Shown piece by piece: positions 35,070 through 46,320 of a stretch of 64,000 nt of DNA. The translations under genes were made by a program, and so were the position numbers. The stretch is from assembly GCF_000585375.1 (NCBI RefSeq), contig NZ_KK073874.1, forward strand, positions 7,193,913 through 7,257,912, read 5' to 3'. Each line of letters starts with the position of its first letter. Position 1 is the stretch's first letter. This DNA comes from Cryptosporangium arvum DSM 44712. Its GTDB lineage: Bacteria; Actinomycetota; Actinomycetes; Mycobacteriales; Cryptosporangiaceae. The notes under the pieces were generated by a model. The model had not been told where the DNA came from and searched no databases. It was given only the letters and a program-made list of their open reading frames with translations.

Positions 35070-36481
35070 CAGTACGACCGGCCGACGATCGCGATCACGC
35101 CCGGCTCGTCGTCGGACTCCGGCACCGACCCGTCGGGGCGGATCAGGCACCGCACGGTGACCGCGTCCTGGGCCAGCCGGGCCTCGCCGCCGTCGGCGAG
35201 CGTCGCCCACGGCAGGCGCGCCCAGCCGGTCGCGGAGGCGGCGAGCGCGTCCTCGAGCGTCGTCACGTCGGTGGTGCGCGACTCGCGGCGGGCCAGCGCC
35301 TCGTCGTACAGGGCCTGCTGGTCCTCGACCAGCGCGGTGGAGACCGCCGCGGCGGCCGCGCCGAGCGCCGTCGGCGTCTTCGTCCCGACGATCCGGCGGA
35401 CGACCGTCACGTTGCCCTCGGCCAGGTCGCGCGGACCGAGCTCGACCCGGACCGGGATGCCCTTGAGCTCGGCGTCGATCGCCCGGCGGCCGAACGGCGT
35501 GTCGGTGCGGTCGTCCAGGACCACCCGGACGCCGGCCCCGCGCAGTTCCGCGACGAGCTTCGCGGCCGCCTCCCCGACGCCGTCGCCGTCCTTCACGACC
35601 ATGACGAGGGCCTGCGTCGGCGCGAGCCGGGGCGGCAGCCGCAGCCCGTTGTCGTCGCCGTGGCCCATGATCAGACCGCCGACCATGCGGGTGGAGGTGC
35701 CCCAGGACGTCTGCCAGACGTACTCCCGCTGCCCCTCGGCGCTCAGGTACTGGACGTCGAACGCCTTGGCGAAGTTCTGGCCCAGCTCGTGGCTGGTGCC
35801 CATCTGCAGCGCCTTGCCGTCACGCATCATGCCCTCGAGCGTCAGCGTGTTGATCGCGCCGGCGAACCGCTCCTTCGGGCTCTTGCGGCCGACGACGACC
35901 GGCATCGCCAGCACGTTGACCATGAAGTCCTCGTAGGCCTCGTGCAGGATCCGGCGGGCGTAGGAGCGGGCGTCGGCCTGGGTGGCGTGGCAGGTGTGAC
36001 CCTCCTGCCAGAGGAACTCGGTGGTGCGCAGGAACACCCGCGGGCGCATCTCCCAGCGCACGACGTTCGCCCAGGCGTTCACGAGCAGGGGCAGGTCGCG
36101 GTACGACTGCACCCACTTCGAGAACGACGCGTTGATGATCGTCTCGGACGTGGGGCGGACGACGACGGGCTCCTCGAGCTGCTTGCCACCGGCGTGGGTG
36201 ACCACGGCGAGCTCGGGGCTGAAGCCCTCGACGTGCTCGGCCTCCTTGCGGAGGTAGGACTCCGGGATGAACAGCGGGAAGTACGCGTTCTGCGCGCCGG
36301 CGACCTTGATCCGGTCGTCCATCTCGCGCTGCATCCGCTCCCACAGCGCGTACCCGGTCGGTCGGATCACCATCGTGCCGCGGACCGGCCCGTTGTCGGC
36401 CAGTTCGGCCTTCGCGATCACGTCCTGGTACCAGCGGGGAAAGTCCTCAGCCTGCGGCGTGAGAACGGGAGCCTTTGCCAT
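35069..36481 (-). CDS. proS: Prolyl-tRNA synthetase, archaeal/eukaryotic-like (ProS type 3)
   Basis: 470 residues from ATG 36481 (MAKAPVLTPQAEDFPRWYQD). Class II motifs: VIRPTGYALWERMQ (motif 1), RPRVFLRTTEFLWQEGHT (motif 2, binding ATP), and GLIMGHGDDNGLRLPPRLAP (motif 3). There is no large inserted editing domain between motifs 2 and 3, so this is the short type-3 enzyme, with a C-terminal anticodon domain and extra zinc-like tail. Replaces the long bacterial ProRS here. First gene of the proS-DUF402 pair. Confidence 0.96.
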   Translation of the reverse strand: MAKAPVLTPQAEDFPRWYQDVIAKAELADNGPVRGTMVIRPTGYALWERMQREMDDRIKVAGAQNAYFPLFIPESYLRKEAEHVEGFSPELAVVTHAGGKQLEEPVVVRPTSETIINASFSKWVQSYRDLPLLVNAWANVVRWEMRPRVFLRTTEFLWQEGHTCHATQADARSYARRILHEAYEDFMVNVLAMPVVVGRKSPKERFAGAINTLTLEGMMRDGKALQMGTSHELGQNFAKAFDVQYLSAEGQREYVWQTSWGTSTRMVGGLIMGHGDDNGLRLPPRLAPTQALVMVVKDGDGVGEAAAKLVAELRGAGVRVVLDDRTDTPFGRRAIDAELKGIPVRVELGPRDLAEGNVTVVRRIVGTKTPTALGAAAAAVSTALVEDQQALYDEALARRESRTTDVTTLEDALAASATGWARLPWATLADGGEARLAQDAVTVRCLIRPDGSVPESDDEPGVIAIVGRSY

Positions 36482-36551
36482 GACGACACATCCTAGGGCG
36501 TGTCGCCCACGCACCGTGACCGAGTAACCCGGCGCACCGGCCCGCGGGGGA

Positions 36552-37625
36552 TCAGGCGACGACCCGGCCGCGGAGCACGATGCGTGACGGGGCCTTCAGG
36601 ACGCGCAGGTCCTCGCGGGGATCCGATTCGTAGACGGTGACGTCGGCGAGGGCCCCTTCTTCGATCACCGGGAGGCCGAGCCAGGCGCGGGCGCCCCAGG
36701 AACCGGCCGCGAGGACGTCGAGCGGCGCCATGCCCGCGTCGGCGAGCAGCAGCATCTCCCCGGCGGCCAGGCCGTGCGCCACTCCCCCACCGGCGTCGGT
36801 GCCGACGTAGATCGGCACACCGGCCTCGTAGGCGGAGCGCACGACCGCGGGGAACCCGGCCTGCAGGCGACGCATGTGGTCGGCGTAGCCGGGGAACTTC
36901 GGCTGGGCCTTCTCGGCGATGCCGCCGAACGTCAGGATGTTGGTCATCGTCGGCACCAGCGCGGTGTTGTTCCGCGCCATCGTGTCGATCAGGTCCACCG
37001 ACAGACCGGTGCCGTGCTCGATCGAGTCGACGCCGGCCGCGATCAGGCCCGGCAGCGCGTCCTCGCTGAACGTGTGCACGGCCACCCGGGCGCCCGCGTC
37101 GTGCGCCGCCGTGACCGCCGCGGCGAACGTCGCGTCGTCGAACGTCGGGCTCAGGTCACCGGCCCCGCGGTCGATCCAGTCGCCGACGATCTTGATCCAG
37201 CCGTGCCCGGCCTTGGCCTGCACCGCGGCCTGCTCGACGAACTCCGCCGGGCTGCACTCGACCGCGAGCCCCGGGATGTAGCGGCGCGGCGGTGCCAGGT
37301 GACGCCCGGCGCGGATCAGCCGCGGCATGTCGGGGTCGTCGTCGAGTTCGCGGTAGTCGATCGGCGAGCCCGCGTCCCGGATCGTCAGCACGCCGGCGTC
37401 GCGGTCGATGAGCGCGAGCCGCTTGGCCTCGGCGACCTCGGTGACCGGCCCGTCGGGCGCGATGCCCGGGTGGCAGTGCGCGTCGACCAGGCCCGGCAGC
37501 AGGTACCCGCCGGTCGACACCGTCTTCGCGTCGGGGACCGGCTCGAACGTCAGCCGGTCCCCGACGATCCAGACGTCCCGCTCGACGTCGTCCGGAAGTA
37601 CCACGCCCCGCAGATGAAGTGCCAC
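36552..37625 (-). CDS. Amidohydrolase family protein
   Basis: 357 residues from GTG 37625 (VALHLRGVVLPDDVERDVWI). Metal-dependent amidohydrolase barrel: GYLLPGLVDAHCHPGIAPDG gives the HxH ligands, WIKIVGDWIDRG the lysine strand, VAVHTF and SIEHGTGL later His ligands, and YVGTDAGGG the catalytic Asp. Resembles imidazolonepropionase or prolidase-type members. Substrate unknown. Soluble. Confidence 0.88.
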   Translation of the reverse strand: MALHLRGVVLPDDVERDVWIVGDRLTFEPVPDAKTVSTGGYLLPGLVDAHCHPGIAPDGPVTEVAEAKRLALIDRDAGVLTIRDAGSPIDYRELDDDPDMPRLIRAGRHLAPPRRYIPGLAVECSPAEFVEQAAVQAKAGHGWIKIVGDWIDRGAGDLSPTFDDATFAAAVTAAHDAGARVAVHTFSEDALPGLIAAGVDSIEHGTGLSVDLIDTMARNNTALVPTMTNILTFGGIAEKAQPKFPGYADHMRRLQAGFPAVVRSAYEAGVPIYVGTDAGGGVAHGLAAGEMLLLADAGMAPLDVLAAGSWGARAWLGLPVIEEGALADVTVYESDPREDLRVLKAPSRIVLRGRVVA

Positions 37626-37725
37626 GCCCGTGATTCTGCCCGCTCCCCCGTCGGCGTCAGCCGGGGATCCCGGACCGCGCCGACCGTCCCGTCGGCCCCG
37701 ATCGCACGACGACGGCGGCACGACG

Positions 37726-38094
37726 TCAGCGGCGGGGTACCGACGAGGGGCCGAGCACGTCGGCGCCGAGGGCGCGGACGCGGGCGCGGAGTTCGCGGTC
37801 GGCGGTCGCCACCCAGACCGGAGGGTCGGCCGCCGCGGCCACCGAGACGATCGTGTCGTCGCCGGAGCCCGGGGCCGACACCACCTCGACGCCGGGGACC
37901 GCGGTGACGCCGCGCGCCGCGCCCTCCACGACGAGTACGACGCGCAGCGGCCCCGGGAGCACGCCCGGCAACCCGCCCGACGCCACCGGCACCAGCGCGT
38001 CGCGGAGCCGCGAGGCCGCTCCGCGACGGTCCTTCCACCAGCCGTCCGGCACCGACCCGACGACGTTCGCGCCGTCGACGACCAGCGTGGACAA
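37726..38094 (-). CDS. NYN/PIN-like domain protein
   Basis: 122 residues. MSTLVVDGANVVGSVPDGWWKDR and APGSGDDTIVSVAAAA plus WVATADRELRARVRALGADVLGP give the acidic residues of a NYN/PIN ribonuclease fold (DGAN, GDD, TADRE). Probable RNase; role unknown. It is 3 bp downstream of ffh in the same direction, as in other actinomycetes. Confidence 0.82.
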   Translation of the reverse strand: MSTLVVDGANVVGSVPDGWWKDRRGAASRLRDALVPVASGGLPGVLPGPLRVVLVVEGAARGVTAVPGVEVVSAPGSGDDTIVSVAAAADPPVWVATADRELRARVRALGADVLGPSSVPRR

Positions 38095-38097
38095 GGC

Positions 38098-39639
38098 CTA
38101 CTTCTTCGGCAGCTTCGAGAAGTCGATCTTCGGCATGTCGAAGCCGCCCGGCAGCGCGTCGGGCTGCTGCTGCGGAGCCTCCGGCGGCGCGCCCGGGAAG
38201 CCCGGCGGCAGCGCGGGCATCCCTCCGGGGAACTGCTGGCGCGGCCGGCCACCGCCGCCGCCACCGCCCTTGCGCCCCTTCTTGCCCTTGCCCTTCTTGG
38301 CCGCGCCGCGGCGCATCCCGCCGCCGCCGAACCCGAACTGGCTCGACATCTGGCGCATCATCTTGCGCGCCTCGAAGAACCGCTCGACCAGCTGGTTCAC
38401 GTCGGTCACCGTGGTTCCGGAACCGTTCGCGATGCGCAGCCGCCGGGACCCGTTGATGAGCTTCGGGTCCTGGCGCTCGAGCGGCGTCATCGAGCGGATC
38501 ACCGCGGTGATGCGGTCGAAGTGCTTGTCGTCGAGCTGGTCGAGCTGGCCCTTCATCTGGTTCATGCCGGGCAGCATCCCGAGCACGTTCTGGATCGGGC
38601 CCATCTTCTTGACCGCGAGCATCTGCTCGAGGAAGTCGTCGAGCGTGAAGTCGCCCTCGCCGAGCATCTTCTCGCTCATGCGGGCCTGCTGCTCGGCGTC
38701 GAAGACCGTCTCGGCCTGCTCGATGAGCGTCAGCATGTCGCCCATGCCGAGGATGCGCGAGGCCATCCGGTCGGGGTGGAAGACGTCGAAGTCCTCGAGC
38801 TTCTCGCCCGAGGAGGCGAACATGATCGGCTCGCCGGTGACGTGGCGCACCGAGAGCGCGGCACCACCGCGGGCGTCGCCGTCCAGCTTGGTCAGCACGA
38901 CGCCGTCGAAGCCGACGCCGTCCTTGAAGGCCTGGGCGGTGTTGACCGCGTCCTGACCGATCATCGCGTCGACGACGAACAGGATCTCGTCGGGGTTCAC
39001 CGCGTCCCGGATGGCCGCGGCCTGGGCCATCATGTCGGCGTCGATACCGAGGCGACCGGCGGTGTCGACGACGACGATGTCGTGCTGCTGGCGCTTGGCG
39101 AAGTCGATCGAGTCGCGGGCGACCTTCACCGGGTCGCCGACACCGCTGCCCGGCTCCGGCGCGAACACCTCGACGCCGGCCCGCTGGCCGACCACCTGCA
39201 GCTGCTGCACGGCGTTCGGGCGCTGGAGGTCGGCGGCGACGAGGATCGGCGTGTGGCCCTGCTTGCGCAACCAGAGCGCGAGCTTCCCGGCGAGCGTCGT
39301 CTTACCGGCACCCTGCAGACCCGCGAGCAGGATGACCGTCGGCGGGTTCTTCGCGAACCGCAACCGGCGGGTCTCGCCGCCGAGGATGCCGACGAGCTCC
39401 TCGTTGACGATCTTGACGACCTGCTGGGCCGGGTTGAGCGCCTGGTGGACCTCGGAGCCGCGCGCCCGGTTCTTGACCGACTGGACGAACGCCTTGACGA
39501 CCGCCAGCGCGACGTCCGCCTCGAGCAACGCCACCCGGATTTCCCGCATGGACTTGTCGATGTCGGCGTCGGTGAGACGCCCCTTCGACCGAAGCGAAGT
39601 GAATACGGCGGAGAGCCGGTCGGAAAGCGTGTCGAACAT
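38098..39639 (-). CDS. ffh: Signal recognition particle protein Ffh (SRP54)
   Basis: 513 residues. N domain, then GTPase G domain with GLQGAGKTTLAGKLA (P-loop, about residue 106), DTAGRLGIDADMM and TKLDGDARGGAAL, then the Met-rich M domain (LGMGDMLTLIEQAE, GMLPGMNQMKGQL, MMRQMSSQFG) that binds signal sequence and 4.5S RNA. The C-terminal tail is Lys/Gly/Pro-rich. No 4.5S RNA gene was found nearby. Confidence 0.98.
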   Translation of the reverse strand: MFDTLSDRLSAVFTSLRSKGRLTDADIDKSMREIRVALLEADVALAVVKAFVQSVKNRARGSEVHQALNPAQQVVKIVNEELVGILGGETRRLRFAKNPPTVILLAGLQGAGKTTLAGKLALWLRKQGHTPILVAADLQRPNAVQQLQVVGQRAGVEVFAPEPGSGVGDPVKVARDSIDFAKRQQHDIVVVDTAGRLGIDADMMAQAAAIRDAVNPDEILFVVDAMIGQDAVNTAQAFKDGVGFDGVVLTKLDGDARGGAALSVRHVTGEPIMFASSGEKLEDFDVFHPDRMASRILGMGDMLTLIEQAETVFDAEQQARMSEKMLGEGDFTLDDFLEQMLAVKKMGPIQNVLGMLPGMNQMKGQLDQLDDKHFDRITAVIRSMTPLERQDPKLINGSRRLRIANGSGTTVTDVNQLVERFFEARKMMRQMSSQFGFGGGGMRRGAAKKGKGKKGRKGGGGGGGRPRQQFPGGMPALPPGFPGAPPEAPQQQPDALPGGFDMPKIDFSKLPKK

Positions 39640-39653
39640 CGGTCCTCACGGGG

Positions 39654-40967
39654 TCAGCTGGCGGCGGCAACCGCCGGACTCAAGTCCTTCCCCTTGAGCG
39701 TAGCCGCCCGACTACCCCGACCGACGCCGACCGACAGGGTCGCGGCGAGAAGGCACAGCGCCCCGGCCGCGTACCAGGCCGGCGTGTACGTGCCGAACGT
39801 GTCCCGGATCCAGCCCGCGCCCGACGCCATCAGCGCCGCCCCGAGCTGGTGGGACGCGAACACCCAGCCGAACACGACGGGCGCGCGGTCGCCGAACGCC
39901 TGCCGGCAGAGCGCGACGGTCGGCGGCACGGTGGCCACCCAGTCCAACCCGTAGAACACGATGAACAGCAGCATCGAGGGCCCCACCCCGTGTCCCAGCG
40001 ACGGCAGCAGCGCCGGGAGCAGCAGCAACGACGCACCGCGCAGCCCGTAGTAGGCCAGCAGGAGCAGCCGGGGGTCGTAGCGGTCGGTGAGCCAGCCCGA
40101 CGCGATCGTGCCGACGATGTCGAAGATCCCGATCACGGCCAGCAGGCCCGCGGCCGCCGTGGTGGGCAGGCCGTGGTCGTGCGCGGCCGGCACGAGGTGC
40201 GTGCCGACCAACCCGTTCGACGACGCGCCGCAGATCGCGAACCCACCCACTAACAGCCAGAAAGTGCCGCTGCGGACGCCGAGCGCGAGACCGCCGAACG
40301 CGGAGCGGGCCGCGCCGCCGCTGGGGCGCTCGGGGCTGGGCTCGTCGCTGCCGAAGCGGGTGAGCCCCACGTCCTCGGGCCGGTCACGCAGGAACAGCAC
40401 GACGAGCGGCACGACCGCGAGAGCACAGCCGGCGACCGCCAGCGACGCGACCCGCCACCCCTGGGAGTCGGCCAGCGCGGCCACCGGCGGCAGGAAGATC
40501 AGCTGACCGGTGGCGCTGCCCGCGGTGAGCACGCCGACCACCAGGCCACGGCGGGCGACGAACCAGCGGTCGGCGACCGACGCGGCGAACACCAGCGCCA
40601 TCGAGCCGGTGCCGAGCCCGACGAGCACACCCCAGCAGAGCACGAGTTGCCAGCGGGCGGTCATCCCCACGGTGGCCGCCGCACCCAGGGCGACCAGCAA
40701 CAACGCCGCCGTGGTGACCCAGCGCAGGCCGAGCCGCTGGATGAGCGCGGCCGCGAACGGGGCGGTGAGGCCGAAGAGCACCAGGTTCACCGTGACGGCG
40801 AGCGAGATGTCGGCCGTCGACCAGCCGAACTCCTCCTGCAGGGGCAGGATCAGGACGCTCGGCGCGGCCCGGAACGCGGCCGCGCCGACGAGCGCGACGA
40901 ACGCGACGCCGGCGACGAGCCAGGCGCGATGAAGCCGCCGCTTGGACGGCACAGCAGTGTTGACCAC
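39654..40967 (-). CDS. MFS transporter (monocarboxylate/OFA-like)
   Basis: 437 residues with about twelve hydrophobic helices in two halves of six. The A-loop reads LIQRLGLRWVTT, and the inter-half loop is Pro/Ser/Arg-rich (RFGSDEPSPERPSGG). PSVLILPLQEEFGWSTADISLAVTVNL near the N-terminus matches the OFA/monocarboxylate-type MFS group. Substrate unknown. It is divergent from a GlxA-type regulator 54 bp away that may control it. Confidence 0.87.
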   Translation of the reverse strand: MVNTAVPSKRRLHRAWLVAGVAFVALVGAAAFRAAPSVLILPLQEEFGWSTADISLAVTVNLVLFGLTAPFAAALIQRLGLRWVTTAALLLVALGAAATVGMTARWQLVLCWGVLVGLGTGSMALVFAASVADRWFVARRGLVVGVLTAGSATGQLIFLPPVAALADSQGWRVASLAVAGCALAVVPLVVLFLRDRPEDVGLTRFGSDEPSPERPSGGAARSAFGGLALGVRSGTFWLLVGGFAICGASSNGLVGTHLVPAAHDHGLPTTAAAGLLAVIGIFDIVGTIASGWLTDRYDPRLLLLAYYGLRGASLLLLPALLPSLGHGVGPSMLLFIVFYGLDWVATVPPTVALCRQAFGDRAPVVFGWVFASHQLGAALMASGAGWIRDTFGTYTPAWYAAGALCLLAATLSVGVGRGSRAATLKGKDLSPAVAAAS

Positions 40968-41020
40968 GCCAACCAGCTTCGGTCATGACTCGACCGTGAA
41001 CCAGTGGCCCGAAGGACACC

Positions 41021-42013
41021 ATGTGCAAGAATCCGGCCATGCCGTTCGCGGATTCGGGTCGTCACCGCGTCGCCGTGCTCGCGCTCGACGACGCGGTGCC
41101 GTTCGACGTCGGTATCCCCGGCCAGGTGCTCGGCGCGGCCGAGCGCGACGGCGAGAAGCTCTACAGCGTCCACGTGTGCTCGCCCGGGGCGGCGCCGGTG
41201 GAGACGACGGCCGGGTACGCGATCGCACCGAAGTACGGGCTCGCGGAACTCGAGACGGCGGACACCGTGCTGGTGCCCGGCATTCGTGGGCTCACCGCCG
41301 GGCACCGCGTGTTCCCCACTGAGGTTCTGGACGCGCTCCGGGCCGCCGCCGCGCGGGGCGCGCGCGTGGCGTCGATCTGCACCGGGGCTTTCGTGGTGGC
41401 CGCGACCGGGTTGCTCGACGGCAGGCGGGCCACCACGCACTGGCTCTGGGCCGACTCGTTCCGGGCCCGGTACCCGCGGGTGACGCTCGACCCGGACGTC
41501 CTGTTCATCGACGAGGGGCCGATCGCCACGTCGGCCGGCGTGGCCGCCGGGATCGACCTGTGCCTGCACCTGGTCCGGCGGGACTTCGGCAGCGAGGTGG
41601 CGAACCGGGCCGCCCGGCGGTGCGTGGCGCCGCCCTGGCGCGACGGCGGCCAGGCGCAGTACGTGGAGCGGCCGATGCCCGCGACGCCCGACGCGTCGAC
41701 GAGCACGACCCGGGCCTGGGCACTGGAGCACCTGGACGAGCCGCTGGACCTGGCGACGATGGCGGCGCACGCCGGGATGAGCGTGCGGACGTTCACCCGG
41801 CGGTTCCGCCAGGAGACCGGCCAGAGCCCGGGGCCGTGGCTCAGCGCGCTGCGGGTCGACCGGGCCCGCCAGCTCCTCGAGGAGACCGATCTCCCGATCG
41901 ACCGCATCGCCCACCGGGCCGGGTTCGGCACGACCGCCTCACTCCGCCAGCACTTCGCCGGCTCGGTCGGAACCTCGCCCCACGCCTACCGCCGCACGTT
42001 CCGCGCCGGGTGA
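41021..42013 (+). CDS. GlxA-type transcriptional regulator (DJ-1/PfpI + AraC)
   Basis: 330 residues. N-terminal DJ-1/PfpI-like domain (RVAVLALDDAVPFDVGIPGQVLG...ASICTGAFVVAATGLLDGRRATTHW) probably senses a ligand. The C-terminal AraC-type pair of HTHs is at about 230-325 (LDLATMAAHAGMSVRTFTRRFRQE...RIAHRAGFGTTASLRQHF). Start at ATG 41021 has GAAGGA just upstream; ATG 41039 is an alternative. Likely regulates the divergent MFS gene. No effector is known. Confidence 0.88.
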   Translation: MCKNPAMPFADSGRHRVAVLALDDAVPFDVGIPGQVLGAAERDGEKLYSVHVCSPGAAPVETTAGYAIAPKYGLAELETADTVLVPGIRGLTAGHRVFPTEVLDALRAAAARGARVASICTGAFVVAATGLLDGRRATTHWLWADSFRARYPRVTLDPDVLFIDEGPIATSAGVAAGIDLCLHLVRRDFGSEVANRAARRCVAPPWRDGGQAQYVERPMPATPDASTSTTRAWALEHLDEPLDLATMAAHAGMSVRTFTRRFRQETGQSPGPWLSALRVDRARQLLEETDLPIDRIAHRAGFGTTASLRQHFAGSVGTSPHAYRRTFRAG

Positions 42014-42085
42014 GGAGTCCCCGGCCAAGGCTTCGCGGCGGCCGGCGGCGGCCACGATCGGCCGTCGCCGAGCCGGGCCCCGGGT

Positions 42086-44726
<2,641 letters not shown>

Positions 44727-46064
44727 CTACTCCTTACCGGCCGGGGCCGCTTCGCGGACGCTCTGGTCGTTGATACCAGCCGGAGCCGGACCACCGACGA
44801 TGCCCGAGCGGATGCTGCTCCCCGAGACGAAGTCGTACGCGGACTCGGCGTGGACGGCCGTGTCGATGCCCGTGATCTCCGCTTCCTCATCCACCCGGAA
44901 GCCCATCGTCTTGTTGATGATGAAGCCGATGATGTACGTGAGGATGAAGGAGTAGGCCAGCACCGCGAAGGAGGCGACGAACTGCTTACCCAGCAGTCCG
45001 AGGCCGCCGCCGTAGAACAGGCCGTTGGTGTCGGCAACGACCGTGTCGGTGGCGAGCAGACCGATCAGCAGCGAGCCGGCCAGACCGCCGACCAGGTGCA
45101 CGCCGACGACGTCGAGCGAGTCGTCGAAGCCGAGGCGGTACTTGAGACCGACCGCGAGGGCACAGACCGCACCGGCCAGCAGGCCGACGATCAGCGCGCC
45201 GAGCGGGTTGACCGAGCCACAGGCGGGGGTGATCGCGACCAGACCGGCGACCGCGCCCGACGCCGCACCCAGCGTGGTGGCGTGCTTGTCGCGGACCTTC
45301 TCGACGATCAGCCAGGACAGCACCGCGGCGGCGGTGGCGACCTGCGTGTTGATGAACGCGATGCCCGCGGTGTTGCTGGCGGCGACGGCCGAACCGGCGT
45401 TGAAGCCGAACCAGCCGAACCACAGCAGACCCGCACCGAGCAGCACCAGCGGGAGGTTGTGGGGCTTGAAGCTCTCCCGCGGCCAGCCCTTGCGCTTGCC
45501 GAGCACCAGCGCGAGCGCCAGGCCGGCGGCACCGGCGTTGATGTGGACCGCGGTTCCACCGGCGAAGTCCAGCGCGCCGAGCTGGTTGGCGATCCAGCCA
45601 CCCTTCGTGGTGTCGCTGTCGAACGCGAACACCCAGTGGGCGACCGGGAAGTACACGAGCGTGGCCCACACGCCGGCGAACACCATCCAGGCACCGAACT
45701 TGGCCCGGTCAGCGATGGCGCCCGAGATCAGCGCGACCGTGATCACGGCGAACATCAGCTGGAAGGAGGCGAACACGGTCTCCGGCAGGGTGCCGGACAC
45801 TCCGGTAAGCGTGCCCTTCAGGCCGATCTTGCCCAGGCCGCCGACCAGGCCGCCGAAGGCGTCGTCGTCGAACGCGAGGGAGTACCCGTAGAGCATCCAC
45901 AGGACCGAGACGAGCCCGAGCGCACCGAAGCTCATCATCATCATGTTGAGCACGCTCTTCGCGCGGGTCATCCCGCCGTAGAAGAGCGCAAGACCCGGCG
46001 TCATGAGCAGGACGAGGGCGCTGCTGGCGAGGATCCAGGCGGTATCGCCGGAGTTGATTTCCAT
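44727..46064 (-). CDS. amtB: Ammonium transporter AmtB
   Basis: 445 residues from ATG 46064 (MEINSGDTAWILASSALVLLMTPGLALFYGG), with AGGAGGGGC just before it. Eleven helices fit. Pore histidines are in FAGGTAVHINAGAAGLALAL and VHLVGGLAGSLL. It brings in ammonium and is gated by PII. First gene of amtB-glnB-glnD, with a candidate GlnR site 120-160 bp upstream. The last 30 residues are a cytoplasmic tail, where PII docks in homologues. Confidence 0.98.
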   Translation of the reverse strand: MEINSGDTAWILASSALVLLMTPGLALFYGGMTRAKSVLNMMMMSFGALGLVSVLWMLYGYSLAFDDDAFGGLVGGLGKIGLKGTLTGVSGTLPETVFASFQLMFAVITVALISGAIADRAKFGAWMVFAGVWATLVYFPVAHWVFAFDSDTTKGGWIANQLGALDFAGGTAVHINAGAAGLALALVLGKRKGWPRESFKPHNLPLVLLGAGLLWFGWFGFNAGSAVAASNTAGIAFINTQVATAAAVLSWLIVEKVRDKHATTLGAASGAVAGLVAITPACGSVNPLGALIVGLLAGAVCALAVGLKYRLGFDDSLDVVGVHLVGGLAGSLLIGLLATDTVVADTNGLFYGGGLGLLGKQFVASFAVLAYSFILTYIIGFIINKTMGFRVDEEAEITGIDTAVHAESAYDFVSGSSIRSGIVGGPAPAGINDQSVREAAPAGKE

Positions 46065-46184
46065 GCCCCTCCTTCCGAGGAACAAAGATGTGGGGGGTCG
46101 CGGCGCGGCGGGAGGGCCGGGTAACCCTTCGCCGTGCGTCCGGGTCAGCGTGCTGCGATGAAGTTTCGACGGCCGTTCAGACGA

Positions 46185-46222
46185 GTTTCTGGCTCGTGAC
46201 GCTGTGTTTCTCCGCAGTTAAC
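46185..46222 (-). promoter_or_regulatory. Candidate GlnR operator of amtB-glnB-glnD
   Basis: On the minus strand the order is GTTAAC-n6-GAAAC-n5-GTCAC-n6-GAAAC. Each half is an AC-n9-AC pair, the core of known GlnR boxes. It is 121-158 bp before the amtB start and is also about 100 bp upstream of the divergent RCK gene. Nitrogen control of the operon is expected. Confidence 0.7.
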
Positions 46223-46320
46223 TCTTCCCCACACCGATTTCACGCCGCGGCACGCTGACCTGCAGAAATCCGTACCATCCCGGGCATGACGCCCACTGTT
46301 CCCAGGTAGAGGTCACCTCC

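Noticed and set aside
38098..39639. SRP RNA (ffs) near ffh
   Set aside because: No 4.5S RNA-like conserved hairpin with the GNRA-type tip was seen in adjacent gaps.
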